From Rotaria sordida (taxonomy: Eukaryota; Rotifera; Eurotatoria; Philodinida; Philodinidae), in contig CAJNOL010000411.1 in the NCBI GenBank assembly GCA_905250125.1, positions 62,001 to 126,000 of the forward strand: a DNA stretch of 64,000 nucleotides, given 5' to 3'. Position 1 is the stretch's first letter, and each line of letters opens with the position of its first letter. Below are positions 1 to 12,259 of this stretch, one piece after another. The translations under genes were made by a program, and so were the position numbers. The notes beneath the pieces are model-generated. The model was not told the origin of the DNA. It did not search any database and was given only the letters and a program-made list of their open reading frames with translations.

Positions 1-68
1 CACCCACACCAGAAGTGGCTAAAAGTCTCGCATGTTCATGGAAATTTACTGTGGTAACACAAACATAA
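1..68 (+). CDS. possible 3' end of an unrecognised gene
   Basis: Reading frame 3 is open from the window edge to a TAA at 66-68 and ends with the residues SLACSWKFTVVTQT. The frame would end 143 nt before the stop of the convergent dehydrogenase gene, a sensible tail-to-tail arrangement. The opposite strand (1-48) also reads open, with an acceptor-like CAG and a peptide containing HARLLATSG that looks a little like a WD-repeat strand. The strand is therefore not settled. Too little is inside the window to name a product. Confidence 0.25.
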   Translation, partial: PTPEVAKSLACSWKFTVVTQT

Positions 69-211
69 AATGATCAAATTTATTAGAAAAAGAATACTCG
101 TTATAATGATGATTACTTTATTGATAAAACAAAAATTTTATAGTTAATTTAATATGATTTATATTTGTTCTGTTTTCATCAGTACGAACTGCTGATCTTA
201 TATTTCTTTTT

Positions 212-1273
212 TCACTTGTTTGCTACCATGTTTTCACTTAAAGCCCAAAGCCGTTCAGCTGCCTTCATATCCGTTGAATGTTCTGATCTGCCTCTAAAAT
301 CCATTTTGTTTTCATTCACTACTCGAGTAATGGCACAATCTTCCAAATACTCTCCATCAGAACTATCAACTTCAGGTGCCAATGCAGCATAGACACTGGT
401 TGATGCTCCTTGTTCAACAGTTTTAAAAAAATCCGCTAGTGTACCATCTTCTTTAAAATATCCCATTGCTCGTTGCTCTTCAATTGGTAAAACATTTTGT
501 AAGTTTGTCATAATAGCACCTGGATTTAAAGCGAACGCTTGAATTCCTTCTGATCTATATAACTTATTTAACTGCAGAGCGAACAAGATATTAGCAGTTT
601 TACTCTGACCATAGGCCAACCATTTGTCATAGTTTTTCTCCCAATTAATATCATCAAAATTAATACCTTGTGTCTTGTTGAGTACTGAACTAACCATGAT
701 AACACGTGCTGGTTTGCCTGCTTTGAGTTCAGGTAAAAGAGAAGTAACAAGAAGAAAATGAGCAAGATGATTAACACCAAATTGTGATTCAAATCCATCT
801 TTTGTCTTTGAATATGGACATGCCATTATACCAGCATTACCTTTGAATAAAAAATATTTATTACTGTGTTGTTCTAATTTAAACTTACAGATGAGAATAT
901 GAATTGGTAGTTTACGTGCTCTAAATTGATCAACAAAAGTTCGAACAGATTGTAGCGAAGTAAGATCAAGTTCTAACACTTCGACTTTATTGTTGCCTGT
1001 TGTTTTCTTAATATCTGCAACAACTTCTTCTCCTCTATTCATATCTCTTGCAGTGATAAACACATGAGCATTGATGGCTGCTAATGCTCGACTTGTTTCA
1101 ACGCCAATACCTTGAAAGAGTAAAAAAAAAATGTTTAGAAGTAACTATCTTTATCAATTTATTTTACCTGATGTTGCACCGGTAACAATTACAACTTTAC
1201 CATCGAGGTTGGCACTAAGTCCTTTGACGACTTCAAGTGCGGTAGTTTGTGCACCAAATTTTACTGTTGTCAT
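212..1273 (-). CDS. short-chain dehydrogenase/reductase (retinol dehydrogenase/WWOX-like)
   Basis: Predicted NAD(P)-dependent oxidoreductase of 318 residues in three exons on the minus strand: 1168-1273, 889-1110 and 212-840. The two introns are 57 and 48 nt with GT-AG ends. The cofactor motif TGATSGIG is at residues 31-38, the structural NAG at 111-113 (formed across intron 2), the catalytic serine in VSSV at about 160, YGQSK (Tyr186, Lys190) as the YxxxK pair, and NPG at 215-217. This is the classical SDR fold. The LICNAG, VNHLAHFLLT-like and NPGAIMT strings point to the SDR7C retinol dehydrogenase 11-14/WWOX-like group, which acts on retinoids or other lipid alcohols and aldehydes. Substrate cannot be told from sequence. 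The start ATG (1271-1273) is the first one upstream in frame and gives a usual-length N-terminus. No signal peptide or long membrane anchor is obvious. Confidence 0.93.
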
Positions 1274-4200
1274 GTCGCGGGAGAAAAAAAATGTGTGATA
1301 AAAGCTATGTTATTTGTCGGTATCGCGTTATCTATTGTGACTCAACATTTGTTGTGTTCTTGCTTTCTTTTCTTCGTCTTTTTTTGCATTATTTGGTCGC
1401 ATTGGCAACGGGTATATATATATATATCGCTGCTGAAATAGGCTTGATGGTCGCCTGTTCTGTTTCTCTGTAGGGTGTAGGTATGCACATCTACTTAAAA
1501 TATACCCACATCCAGATACCCTAGTATCTATTGAAAAATTTTGAGACATCGTCGAAAAGATTGGAACTGAAATTGAGCCTAAAAAAGATTTCAATGAGGA
1601 TCAGAGCGAGATTCGGTCAACAAAGACGTTTTAATTGAGACTATGGTTGGACTCGAAATCGAAAACATGTAGTACTGCAGGTCTTTTTTTGCCTCTTCTA
1701 TAACTTTAACATAACACGAGCGAATAACCCAAAATTTCTAGTATAGAGGTTTCGACATAATATTGAATTTAATGAAGCCCATAAATAGCATTTATACCGA
1801 CCAAAAAATAGCTTCTTAGGGAATCGGATTCTCTATAAAACCTGGCTTTTCTCTTTTACCCTTATCGAAAAACACCAGTACTCTCTCGGCGGTTTGTTGA
1901 ATAAGTCAAGAGCTAGAGAGTTCGAGGGTGAGGTAAGTATAATCTTAAAGTGAAAGAAATGAAACGGTTAAAAAAGACAGTATATCGACAGCAAGAACAA
2001 CCACAAAGTCCAAGAGTGATAGCTAGAAGAAAAGAATATTTTAGATGGCATCGAATTGCTATCAATAAATTACATCATCAACTAGAAAAATTAGCTTAAT
2101 TAGCATATGTACGAAAAGTTAGAATAAAGAAACAAAAACGTTATATTAATCATTTGATGAATATTTTCAAAATAAGCAGATATTTCATACTAGCAATGAA
2201 CAAAAAACAGTTAGGGAGTTAAATTAACAAAGTTCCTAGATTTCACATTTGTGAAATTAGTCTATAGGTAATCAAAATATTTCTAGAGAGTTAGTTCTGA
2301 TTATTACTCTTCTAACTTGAAATATGTTTTATGAAACTGTAGATTTGTATTATTAAGTCGCAAATTTATTTTCCTAATCAATGTTTTCTATGAGCAGGAA
2401 ATATAATAAAACTTTCCTGCTCGAAAATTGAACAATGACCGACGTGCGAAATATTAGAGAATATCGATCAGATGTATAGATTACAGATTGTTAACAAAAA
2501 AAAAACATTTTATTTGAAGATAATAAATTCGAACATTAGAATTCTGTTATAAAATTCTGTAATCTATGCTAGTACTACAATGACTATTTTTATCGAACTC
2601 GTGATAGAATGAATACAGTTTTATTTTATCTTTTTGAGTAATGCAAATAATATTTCACTTTTATTATTCATTAGTGAAGAAACTTACTGCATCAACCGAA
2701 ACTACCGATCGTTTCTACTATGATAGTAGTAATGTTTTTATATTTGGAAATACTAACGATGAACTTTATTCACTCGAATGATGATGTAATTTAATTGCGC
2801 TACGTCATAGTGAGAATATATTCTAGAAAAGTTTAATGCACATTGTGAATATATCAGTTGAGTAAGATAAAAGTATTTTTTTTAAATTTTATTCATCATA
2901 TTTTGTTTGGAAGGTTAAAAATCTTATTTCTTCAGGATTATAGAAGATGACTTTATTGATGGATAGTCGTGGTTATATTACACTTCTCTTCAACAAAATC
3001 ATCTCTTAAAGTCTTGAAGAAAGAAGATTTTTACAACAATATTTATAGGAAGCTCAGACAATCTGTTGTTACTAGTCAGAACAAGAAATATATCCTGAAC
3101 AGACAACTTGTCAGATATTATCTCCAAAACTATACCTTCTCTAGAGGACTAGAAGTGTTTATCCTTCGTCTCATACACTGTTTAATCACATACAAACAAA
3201 AAAAATTTGAATTTTCTAAAAGGCATATCGATATTCGTTCAATAATGCTACCATTGTATAGAGCATGTAAATTTTTCTGTATGATATCAATTTCGTCTTT
3301 TTTTTTTGTCATGCCGCTTAATCTGCAGTGTGTATAATTATACACCGTCTGAGGATAAATCGCTTTATAAGAACTGTTTATCGACTTGACCTTGTCACAA
3401 AGTTGTTGAAGAACAAAAATATCTTGCAATACTTTCACTATGCACCTGTGTGAGAAAAATTCCACACAAGTTAAACGTTTTTCTTAGAAAGCAATTAATT
3501 TTTTCTCATTAATGACTGTCCATATTATGAGTGATGTTTTTTTTTAGCTGATGGTCGTGTCTCAAAGATATTCATCACAAATATAATTAATATATAATTA
3601 TATGAATCAGATAGAGTCTAATGACATATACCTGATATATCAAGAAAGAAACAGACAATATATGAATGGATTTTTTTTTTGTTAGATTTGCTAAAATAAT
3701 AATTATCTTCATGCTTCTTGGCAGAGAGACATTTTTTATTATCATAAATTATACAAAAAAACGATTTGCGTTTGGTCTTGATTAGTTTAGATGAGAATAA
3801 TTAACATGACATGCAGTAAAAATTGGTCATAGATTCACTGATATTTCGACATGATCGCAAATGTATTGCAATAATCGGATCTCGATTTTTTTTTTGTTTG
3901 GATAAAAAACGACTAAGATAACGCGGTCTGTAGCAGATTTTAAAAAGTCAAGCAGCACATGAAATGTATCATTAGAATACATGATTTTATTCAATTGTTG
4001 ACGCTCTATTTTCAAATGATCTTGTTAGAATTTTACCTGAATAGGCAATTTAACTTTTTAGAAGTAATTTTTAATATTATTTAAATGCAACTTTAAGTCT
4101 ACTCGAAAATATTTGAAGATTTTAATTTCATTGTTCCAAGTTGCAATTTACAAAGCTATCTCCAGAGTACATCGAACATTTAGATGACAATTTCACGATA

Positions 4201-5467
4201 AATAAAAATCATTAAGATCTGTCTCGATGAATAAGAAAAAAATATTAAATACTAAAAATTCAAAATCTAGGTTTCTTATAATTTACTCATTAAACTAACC
4301 GTCATTTATTCTTCGGTTATTGACATAAAAGATAGCATGATTCTATACCATGCATATTTTACTTTCTTATAGCAAAACGACAATGTGAGAAACTCATGTT
4401 GTCTCACGTTTGCTCCTGCGCAAATTTGGCAAAAAAAAAACATTTTATGAATGACTGTTATGGATTTCACGCATCAATACAACTGTCACGCATATTATCG
4501 CTCCTGATAATTCATAGGATTGACAAGTATAAAGAACGAACGAAACTATCGAAGCGAAAATAAATAAATATAAATTATGAAGAGCAAAAATGTATGTAAA
4601 CAGCATCAATCATTTGTATCATTACCATACGAAAAACCAGACATACAAGACAATTGAATCCTAAGTAAGTAATATTTCTGTTGGAGACTCAAATCATACT
4701 TGGACCTCAATAAAACATATATATAGACACTGTACATTTGATACACAATAGCAACAATTTATTTTTGTCAGCACAAATACGAGCTGAAAGGGATCCATCC
4801 TTTCCCTAGTCCGGATATAAAAATAAAAATCTGTCGATTTTTGGTTTTTCATCATTACTATAGTCCTGAAGTGTCTTAGCAGGAGACTCGCGCTACAATT
4901 ATTCTATTCTATAGAAACTTTTCCCGATGATGATGATGATGATGATTATTTCTCATTCCAAAGGTGCTCAAAGCATGGATTAAGAATTCCCTAACACCAC
5001 TGAACGTGGCCAATTTTCAAATGAATTTAGTTGGCGACAAAAAGTCCTAATATATACAGGAAAATTTTTTTTTCGTTTTTTTCGAAAACGACTTTTACAC
5101 AAAAAAAAACGTGCAGAATCGCCTCCGCTTCTCCGGCACAGTATGTTCGATTGAACTGAAATTGTTATTAAAGGTATTAAACATAATCTGTGGTGCCAAC
5201 TCTGTTGAGAGGATAGTTCATAAATGAATGGGATAATTAAAGGGATCGAAGTATCGAAAATCAAACATTCTATGAATAGTTTCTCTCGGATTTTTTTTAA
5301 TGTATTACTCATTGACTTATGAAATTGATCGAATAGCAGGATAGTTGTCATATAAATATTGATTCTATTTTCATTACTATTGTCAATGTACACTATGTAT
5401 ATAAAATGTAGAAGAAAGATGTGAGAATATTTTATTTTATTATGTCAAGTTTTGTGAAGTTTATACC
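1274..5467. other. intergenic stretch, no convincing gene
   Basis: This 4.2-kb AT-rich stretch separates the divergent SDR and CAP genes. A short codon-like ORF (1960-2097, 45 residues, rich in Lys/Arg) and a 122-residue ORF (2969-3337) are open, but neither has a recognisable motif or supporting splice structure, so neither is called. A GAT trinucleotide run lies at about 4926-4946. Nothing else was seen. Confidence 0.6.
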
Positions 5468-6106
5468 ATGAATGGGTGGATATTTTTGACTGTTATTTGT
5501 TTGGCTTTTGGACAATTAACCCATTCATGGCCAGCACAAGATCAACATTTTCGACTCCGTACAGCATTAGGCAGAGCTGAAGCAATAGATGAGTCATGGC
5601 GCAACTTTAGGCAAAAACTAAAATCAATTAGAAACAACAACGAAGTTAATGATGATCTTAATTTTGTCCATAATTTCAAACGTAGAGGTCCCAACAACGA
5701 TTATGAAAAAGAGGTATTCGAGCTAACGAATAAAGCACGTCAACAAGGTCGCTACTGTGGTTCGACTTGGTATCCTGCTACAACAGAACTTAAATGGAAT
5801 GATGAATTAGGCGATGCCGCACGGGGACACGCTGAGAACATGATTGATAATGACTATTTTTCTCATACAGATATAGATGGAAGTAATTTTGTGGATCGCG
5901 AAGAAGCTGCAGGCTATCCGAGGAATTGTGCCGCTGCCGAAAATATTGCTAGCAATGAAACTCCTCAGGCGACAGTCGATGCATTCATCGAAAGCCCTGG
6001 ACACTGTGTCAATATTATGAACAAAAACTCTAAGGCAATTGGCATTGGATATGCGGAAGGTGGTCCTGATGGCGGCTATTGGGTTCAAGATTTTGGTAGA
6101 TGCTAA
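5468..6106 (+). CDS. secreted CAP-domain protein (bacterial-type SCP/PR1 family)
   Basis: Single-exon gene of 212 residues. Residues 1-20 form a signal peptide (hydrophobic core IFLTVICLAFG), so the product should be secreted. After a charged, unstructured linker, the CAP domain runs from about residue 80 to the end. Visible family motifs are HAENM (121-125), FSHTDIDG (131-138), AENIA (157-161), SPGHCVNIM (176-184) and YWVQDFG (204-210). His121, His133, Glu158 and His179 are candidates for the conserved cleft residues. Four cysteines remain in the mature part (97, 154, 180, 212). The motif spacing, the CG-x(5)-P segment and the SPGHC motif resemble bacterial YkwD-like CAP proteins more than animal venom/CRISP proteins. 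CAP proteins bind lipids or act in extracellular defence or signalling; the role here is unknown. Lack of introns sets it apart from its neighbours. Confidence 0.9.
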   Translation: MNGWIFLTVICLAFGQLTHSWPAQDQHFRLRTALGRAEAIDESWRNFRQKLKSIRNNNEVNDDLNFVHNFKRRGPNNDYEKEVFELTNKARQQGRYCGSTWYPATTELKWNDELGDAARGHAENMIDNDYFSHTDIDGSNFVDREEAAGYPRNCAAAENIASNETPQATVDAFIESPGHCVNIMNKNSKAIGIGYAEGGPDGGYWVQDFGRC

Positions 6107-6745
6107 ATATATAATGATTATGACATTACTACGAACATTTATTCCTTATTTTTCTTCATTCTTTTTATCTAAATAGTCTTATTAACACTTCATATATATG
6201 TTTTAACTTATTGAAATAAATTAAGTTCAGTACAAAACGATTCTACTACTAATAACTCTTGTAAATCTAAATAATCACATGTTCAAGAAGATTCTCACTA
6301 ATATTAGAAAGATTTTCACAAGAAAATATATTAATATATACTATTTCAAAACATAGTCGACTATTAATTGTTCAGCTTTTTTGTTATTATTTTGTGCTTT
6401 ATAGAGTACATCTGCAATGATAATTAATGTTCATATCGTTTCAATCAAGTGTTCAATTTTTAATATTCGTTAATAAACCAAATGTGAGCAACTACCGTTA
6501 TGATATTCTGTAGTAGCCACATAAATTGCTGCTTATTCTTTAATTTTTTTGTTAACAAATAAAAGCTTTCATATAAAATAATCACTTCTTTTGCCTATTT
6601 TTTCGTGGAATTATACCATAGATATTATAGCATTTAGGAAATTTCGAATAGTACCCATGTGAAAAAGTTTGACAAGAAATGAGATGAAAATCGATTTTAA
6701 TCTATAAAGAAAAATAATTAATCTATTAAAAACGATCAATAACTT

Positions 6746-7708
6746 TTAACCCTTGGGTGCTGTTGTCACTTTTTCACACGAAGGACGTATGTGGGTCTGA
6801 ATGGACCCACATGCAATTACATAGAAAATTCGCGACTTTTTTAAAAATTTGGATTAGTAGTCATTCTTTTTATCTGGAAAAATATGTTAACATGATCCCT
6901 TGCAGGATCAAGAATGTGAAACACGATGGACTAATGTTACTAATTAAATGGACATCGTTTTGTTCCATTTCTTGACGACAGATTTTTAGCTTACCGTTTA
7001 TTTGGTGCCTCAAAACTACAGTTTCTCTGTCACGATCTGTGATGTTCTCTGCGAGTTATCTGTCATGATCTGTGATGGTCTCTGGGGTTCTCTGTCACGG
7101 TCTGTGATGGGCTCGGAGGTTCCCTATCAGGGTCTCTCATGGGTCCAGAGGTTCCCTGTCACGGTCTGTGATGAGTACGGAGATTCTCTATCATGGTCTG
7201 TGATGATCTTCGGGTTCTCTGTCACGGCCTGTGATGGTCTCCGAGGATTCTCTGTCACAGCCTGTTGGGAGGGGAGAGCGGGGGAAGGGGGTCCAAAATT
7301 TTTACCCTATAGAATTCAATACTCTTTTCAGATCGTGTTTCACAAAAGTAGTTCGATGTACTTATAACAAATCTAGTAGATAAATATCAAATAATAGACG
7401 AATCACTATTGGTCGTGACAAGTTAACGAATCTCTTGAGAGATAAGCCTTTGGGATAACAGAGGGCAGGTTGAACAAGAAAAAAATCACATGTATAACAC
7501 AAAAGGTGTTAGGGGGTCCGTGTGGACCCACCTCTTAATGTTTTCCCTATAAGAGGTATCAAAGAAACTTCATATGATCTTCGTGCATTGTTAGAAGAAT
7601 AACGATTAGAGAAGAGATCGATCCGCAAACGATAAGTATTAACGTAGCCAAAGACAAAAATCATCGTTGTGGGTCCGGTTGGACCTCCAAACAGCGTCCA
7701 AGGGTTAA
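6746..7708. mobile_element. non-autonomous piggyBac-like element with TTAA target duplication
   Basis: The element (6750-7704, 955 bp) is bounded on both sides by TTAA (6746-6749 and 7705-7708). Its ends are inverted repeats: CCCTTGGGTGCTGTT on the left and AACAGCGTCCAAGGG on the right, 13 of 15 matching. TTAA duplication with a terminal CCCT is the signature of piggyBac-family transposons. There is no transposase ORF. Inside are three short palindromes of the GGGTCC-N-GGACC type near both ends and the middle, and a G-rich minisatellite. It is more G+C-rich than its surroundings. Confidence 0.8.
7019..7268. repeat. minisatellite, about 34-bp unit, about 7 copies
   Basis: Imperfect tandem copies of a unit built around TCACGGTCTGTGATGG and GGTTCTCTG. 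Each unit carries an inverted TCAC...GTGA core. The array sits inside the piggyBac-like element and creates an open frame that should not be read as a gene. Confidence 0.85.
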
Positions 7709-8910
7709 TCAATTTAAATTGATTTGAAAAAAATCAGAAAAATCTGTGATTATGACTAAACACGATCGATTTTTATCTGATTTCTTGACAAAAATTTTTT
7801 TTCAATGGGTATACGTTCGTTTTTTGGATGTAGGGTAAAGAAAAAACCATAGCTATCCAATCATTGATCAATAAAACTAGTTTAATCAAAGTTTGACGAA
7901 TGAATTAGTTCTTATATAAGAATATTTTATCATTTCGTTCGAAGCCATCAAGAGAAAAAGAAAAACTTGAAATGAAATTAATTCTAGGTTTTTATCTAAT
8001 CTCAGTTTAAACACTGAACGTTAGTGATAAGTGATGTAATATGCAAATCAAATGAGAAATATATTTTTTCGATTTACTGATATATCTAAAGACTAGGAAA
8101 ATGAAAAAAAAGAAATGTCACTTTTCCAATTAGATATTTTAGTCGAATAGAAAACTTACTCTTTTCCAGAAAAGGAATGATCGTATAATATTTATTTGAG
8201 TATGATTTTCAAGTATTTATTTATTTAAGAGATATTTTCTACGTTATTTATTGAGACAATTCGATAAATGCAAATTTTTTTGTAATTATAATTCGAAAAA
8301 TAATGAAGAAATTTTCGATTTAGAATGAAATGAATATTTTTTCATTGAGAAACCTAGTTAAATGATTTTCAAACAAGTTTTATAGTAAATTTCTTGAATT
8401 AATTTTTAATTATTTTAATATGATACTATTACATAGATAATCATATAATAATACTTAGAAGAGTAAAACGATTACACAAAATGATATAAAGATATTAAAC
8501 AAGATCAAAAATTAATTTGATTAGATAATAAAATTCAAGTATAAAAATAGGCATTAGAAACTCTTTTCAAAAGATTTATCAACAAATATTGAAGAAGCAA
8601 TAGTTTATAAAGAAGATCAAGAGAAAAAGTTTCAAAACAAAAAAAAAATCAATTAAAAACTACATCACAATTAAATGAAGTTGTTCAATTATTTTTTTTT
8701 AAATACTATCTCGCGAATTAGAACAAAACAGTAAAATATTTGAATCAAGTAGAAAACGTCAATCAATATTAACTGGTATATGTTCAACTCGCTCTTTTTT
8801 TTTTTAAATTTATCTTGGTCTATGTAACATAGTATATTTAGATCGATTCTCTGGCAAATATTAAGAGTAACTATTCGCGTCATCATTTAACTTATATGCT
8901 AAATTTATGA

Positions 8911-9081
8911 AAGAAATCGGACTATAAAGAAATTAAAAAGATGTGCACTATTGATGAATTATTTACTGTAAGAGTTTCATCTGAAGATGAAGATACAAAA
9001 TTTGCAAAGCTGCATTTCACTGAAAGTGAATGAGATATATTAAAAGAAAAAGTGCGAGGAAAAGAATTATCAAATTTCTAA
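8911..9081 (+). pseudogene. decayed coding fragment of unknown family
   Basis: A frame beginning KKSDYKEIKKMCTIDELF and running through TVRVSSEDEDTKFAKLHF looks like ordinary protein in composition and codon use. It is interrupted by a TGA at 9031-9033 where a Trp codon would fit, then continues for 15 codons to a TAA at 9079-9081. No further exons were found on either side. I do not recognise the family. It could be a host pseudogene exon or part of a decayed element. Confidence 0.35.
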
Positions 9082-9178
9082 CAACTAAAAAATGACTTGT
9101 GATAATTGAAAATAAAAAAGGATTAATAAAATTTCTCATAGACTTGGCCAAGTGCTAATTAGTAATGGAAAACAAGTA

Positions 9179-9333
9179 CACTCTAAAAAAAAAAGGCATT
9201 TCCGGAAACTGACCGAAAAGGTTTCCGAGCCCTCGGAAACTTTTTAAAGAGTTTTCGAACCTCGAAAACCCATTTTTTGGCTCTCAGAAACCTTTTTCGG
9301 TCGGTTTTCGGGGATACCTTTTTTTTCAGAGTA
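9179..9333. mobile_element. small TA-flanked MITE
   Basis: A 155-bp near-palindrome flanked by TA. The left end starts CACTCTAAAA and the right end, read in reverse, TACTCTGAAAA. Both are followed by A-runs and then arms with the shared words AAACTGACCGAAAAGG and GGTTTCCGAG. The size, TA duplication and palindromic layout fit a Tc1/mariner-type MITE. Confidence 0.65.
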
Positions 9334-12259
9334 TACGTGATAATTACATCAAATATTTTTTTCGTTGTTAAATAAAATATATTTTATTTTTGATCGTTGC
9401 CAATAATACTGATTGAATTTGAGATCTTAATTATCATGTTTCTTCTATTATTAAAAGAGATTATGTTATTGAATAAGATGTAATCTAAAACATCATCCTA
9501 AGTACTAGAAGTTCATATACATATAATTGGGCAGAGATCAGTCTTTGTTCATATATAAACTAATTTTGTTTCAGGTTCAGATCTTATTGGATGCTCTTTA
9601 TGTTAAATATAAATATTGAATTAGCATCGAAAATTGTTATACTTCCATCAGCTATAGAAGTATTAACTATGTTATGTACATAAGTATCCAATGATACAAT
9701 CTTATTCATCTTCAGAGACCGATATGGGGAGTATTTTTCACTTTTCGTCTCGTCTCGCGTAAAAATTTTTGTCAAGTTGAAACTTCGTTCTGAGTTAACG
9801 TTCCGTTTTCAGCACTGATATTGATAGATGTGTGTCCAGAGATGATACACTAGAGTCGTTTACTAAAATCTTAATCATAAAACATCTATAAATCATTGTG
9901 ATCTTCTAAAATACATTACAGTTTTGAGTTCCAATTTTGGAAAAATATATAAAGACAAGTTACAAATGAAAATACATAATTTCTCAATAATTGATCCCTA
10001 TTTCAATATTCTGAATTAGTCTTAAGAAGAACGAATATCATTTCATCATTATAATGGACGGCTTATAAAGATTGACGTACCTTTATTTTCTTTTTTTTTT
10101 GGAAATTAGAAGCATACTTCAGAGGTTTTATTACTGTGCTCAACAGGTAGATCCTTCTGCATCTTGTAAAACTTTCGACTTTGTTTTTCCTGATAGGTTT
10201 TTTCTTATTATCGAAAAGATTAACGATGATCTTCAATATTTTCGCTGAACATTCATCAATTTTTGTAAGCTTGTATGTCATCGGTGGAGAATCTTATGGC
10301 ATATTCCAAATTTCGTTAGAGCTCTTTGTTTTATCAAACTGAACTCTTAAATTGTCACATTTGAACAACCGAGTATTGGCAAATGTTCAATAGGAGTTTA
10401 TTAAAAATCCTTTTTTATATTACAGCAAAAGAGGATAAACCATGGACTGAAATTCGGTTCATTGTTAACGAGTATTACTGACCATAAACATCACTGTATT
10501 CTATCACACATATGACTGTATCATTGACTGTCTTTGTGGGGAAATACAGACCTGTTAACGTATTGCATTGCATTGTAAACAGGTAGCGTACAAATCATAT
10601 TCTTCGATCAAGAAAATTTGATCAAATGAAATAGTTGATCGAACCTTTGCTAAATCGACTATAAGAATGACGCTAATATTGTCATAGTATGCTGTCAGAT
10701 CGAAGAGATGATTCACATTTGACAAGCAGATTCTGTTTCAATTATGCACTTGATTCATGGTTTCGAAGCAATAAGTTCTATGTTATAATTTAGTTATCAA
10801 AAAAAAAATTCTAAATTTAATTTGCAATCGGATGAAAAACTTCATGTTTGGGATAAGATTCTATAAACATGTGTTCTAGATTGAAAATATTTTGTTTATG
10901 CTACTATCGGAAATTTTCACTGAAATGACTTTTTGATAGAATGACAAGAATATATCGATGCATCTAATAAGTAAATAATGATTATATCTCTTTTTCTTTA
11001 TTAATTTTCGACTGTATCATGATGAAATATTTTGGATTTATTTATTGCATTAAGATTTTATATAGATGTCACTGATGAAAATGTGTCATCTGTTAATAAT
11101 CATAAGAAATTAATGTGTTTTAATCTATCTGACAATATATCATCGTGTAGACACTTATGACATATTCTTTCATAAAAAAACAAACACCGGTGAGCCAAAG
11201 GTGAATGTAAGAACGATAAATATGACCTTGTGAATTAGAAGATGATTGGTAAAATACTCTAACTACCTTATCATTTTCTTATTCTTTTTTTTTTTTCGTT
11301 TGTTAAAGTCGCAAAACTTCGTCATAAACATACTGGTTCTTATTTTCTTTCCTCGAGCATTATTTCGATGTGCAAAAAACGTTTGTTTTTTGTTTTCCTA
11401 CATACATAAACTCAATCATTTGAAGAAAAATACAATATAGTAACCGAATCATTTTTGTTTTTCATTCATTTGATTGTTCTCAATTAGTTGAGTTAACAGA
11501 ATAGAAATACAATATAAAAAGAACAAGAAAATTATCGACAAACATAAAAAAAAAAATTGATGAAGAAGAAAAAAGGAAATTTTAAAGTACAGTTTTATTA
11601 TACTAAGTCGGTTATTCTCTGCTTCTTCTGTCCTATATATTCTTACGCGCTGATCTTTGATGAGTAACCTAATAATAATCGTGTTGATAAATTAATCTAG
11701 AATTTTCATTCTTACGAATGTAAATTTTAATTTATTTACTAAAAGAAAATGATTCTATTTATATGCATGTCGTTTTTGTACATGTCAAGATTACTATCAA
11801 GTAGAAGTAAAAGTTACAGAATATCTGTTACTTTCGATATATATGATGTTCTACATTTTGCTGAATAAAATAACCTTTTTTATTTTCAAAATGATTATAT
11901 GTACTTTTTTTTTGTTAACGAAACAATAGTAAATTTAATTTATTCGTTTTTTTTTTGTTTCTTTTATTCTCTCATCTCTCTTTGATTGTATTAGATAACG
12001 AAGAAAAGATATTTTTTTTTGTCGTTTGTCATTCTTGATACGTAGGTTTTGTCCAATAAAAAAAGACGATTTTTGTTTTCTTCTACTTATAACACTTCAT
12101 CATTGTATATTTTGATATACTCTATTTATGAAGAGAAAGCTTACACATACGTTTAATTAGTATAAAGAAAGTATAAAAAAAAGATTTTTGTAATTTGAAT
12201 TTCCATTAGAAATATACTGCTATGATGTGTTTTATTTTTATTGTTGCTCTAGATTTACT

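Larger units (their letters stand above)
6107..12259. other. 6-kb intergenic stretch with transposon remnants
   Basis: It holds the TTAA-flanked piggyBac-like element (6750-7704), a short TA-flanked MITE (9179-9333) and one decayed coding fragment (8911-9081). The remainder is AT-rich with no ORF that reads like protein. The last 80 bases before the SELENBP start contain a pyrimidine tract and an AG that could be a 5'UTR splice acceptor (about 12251). Confidence 0.6.

Noticed and set aside
1-15. CACCCACAC, which resembles one telomeric-type TGTGGG unit on the minus strand
   Set aside because: Only a single partial unit is present, inside a possible coding sequence; there is no tandem array.
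2969-3337. 122-residue plus-strand ORF
   Set aside because: No recognisable motif, no splice partners, and overlapping open frames on the other strand; composition expected from AT-rich DNA.
7002-7367. 121-residue ORF
   Set aside because: It is the translation of the minisatellite in the piggyBac-like element.
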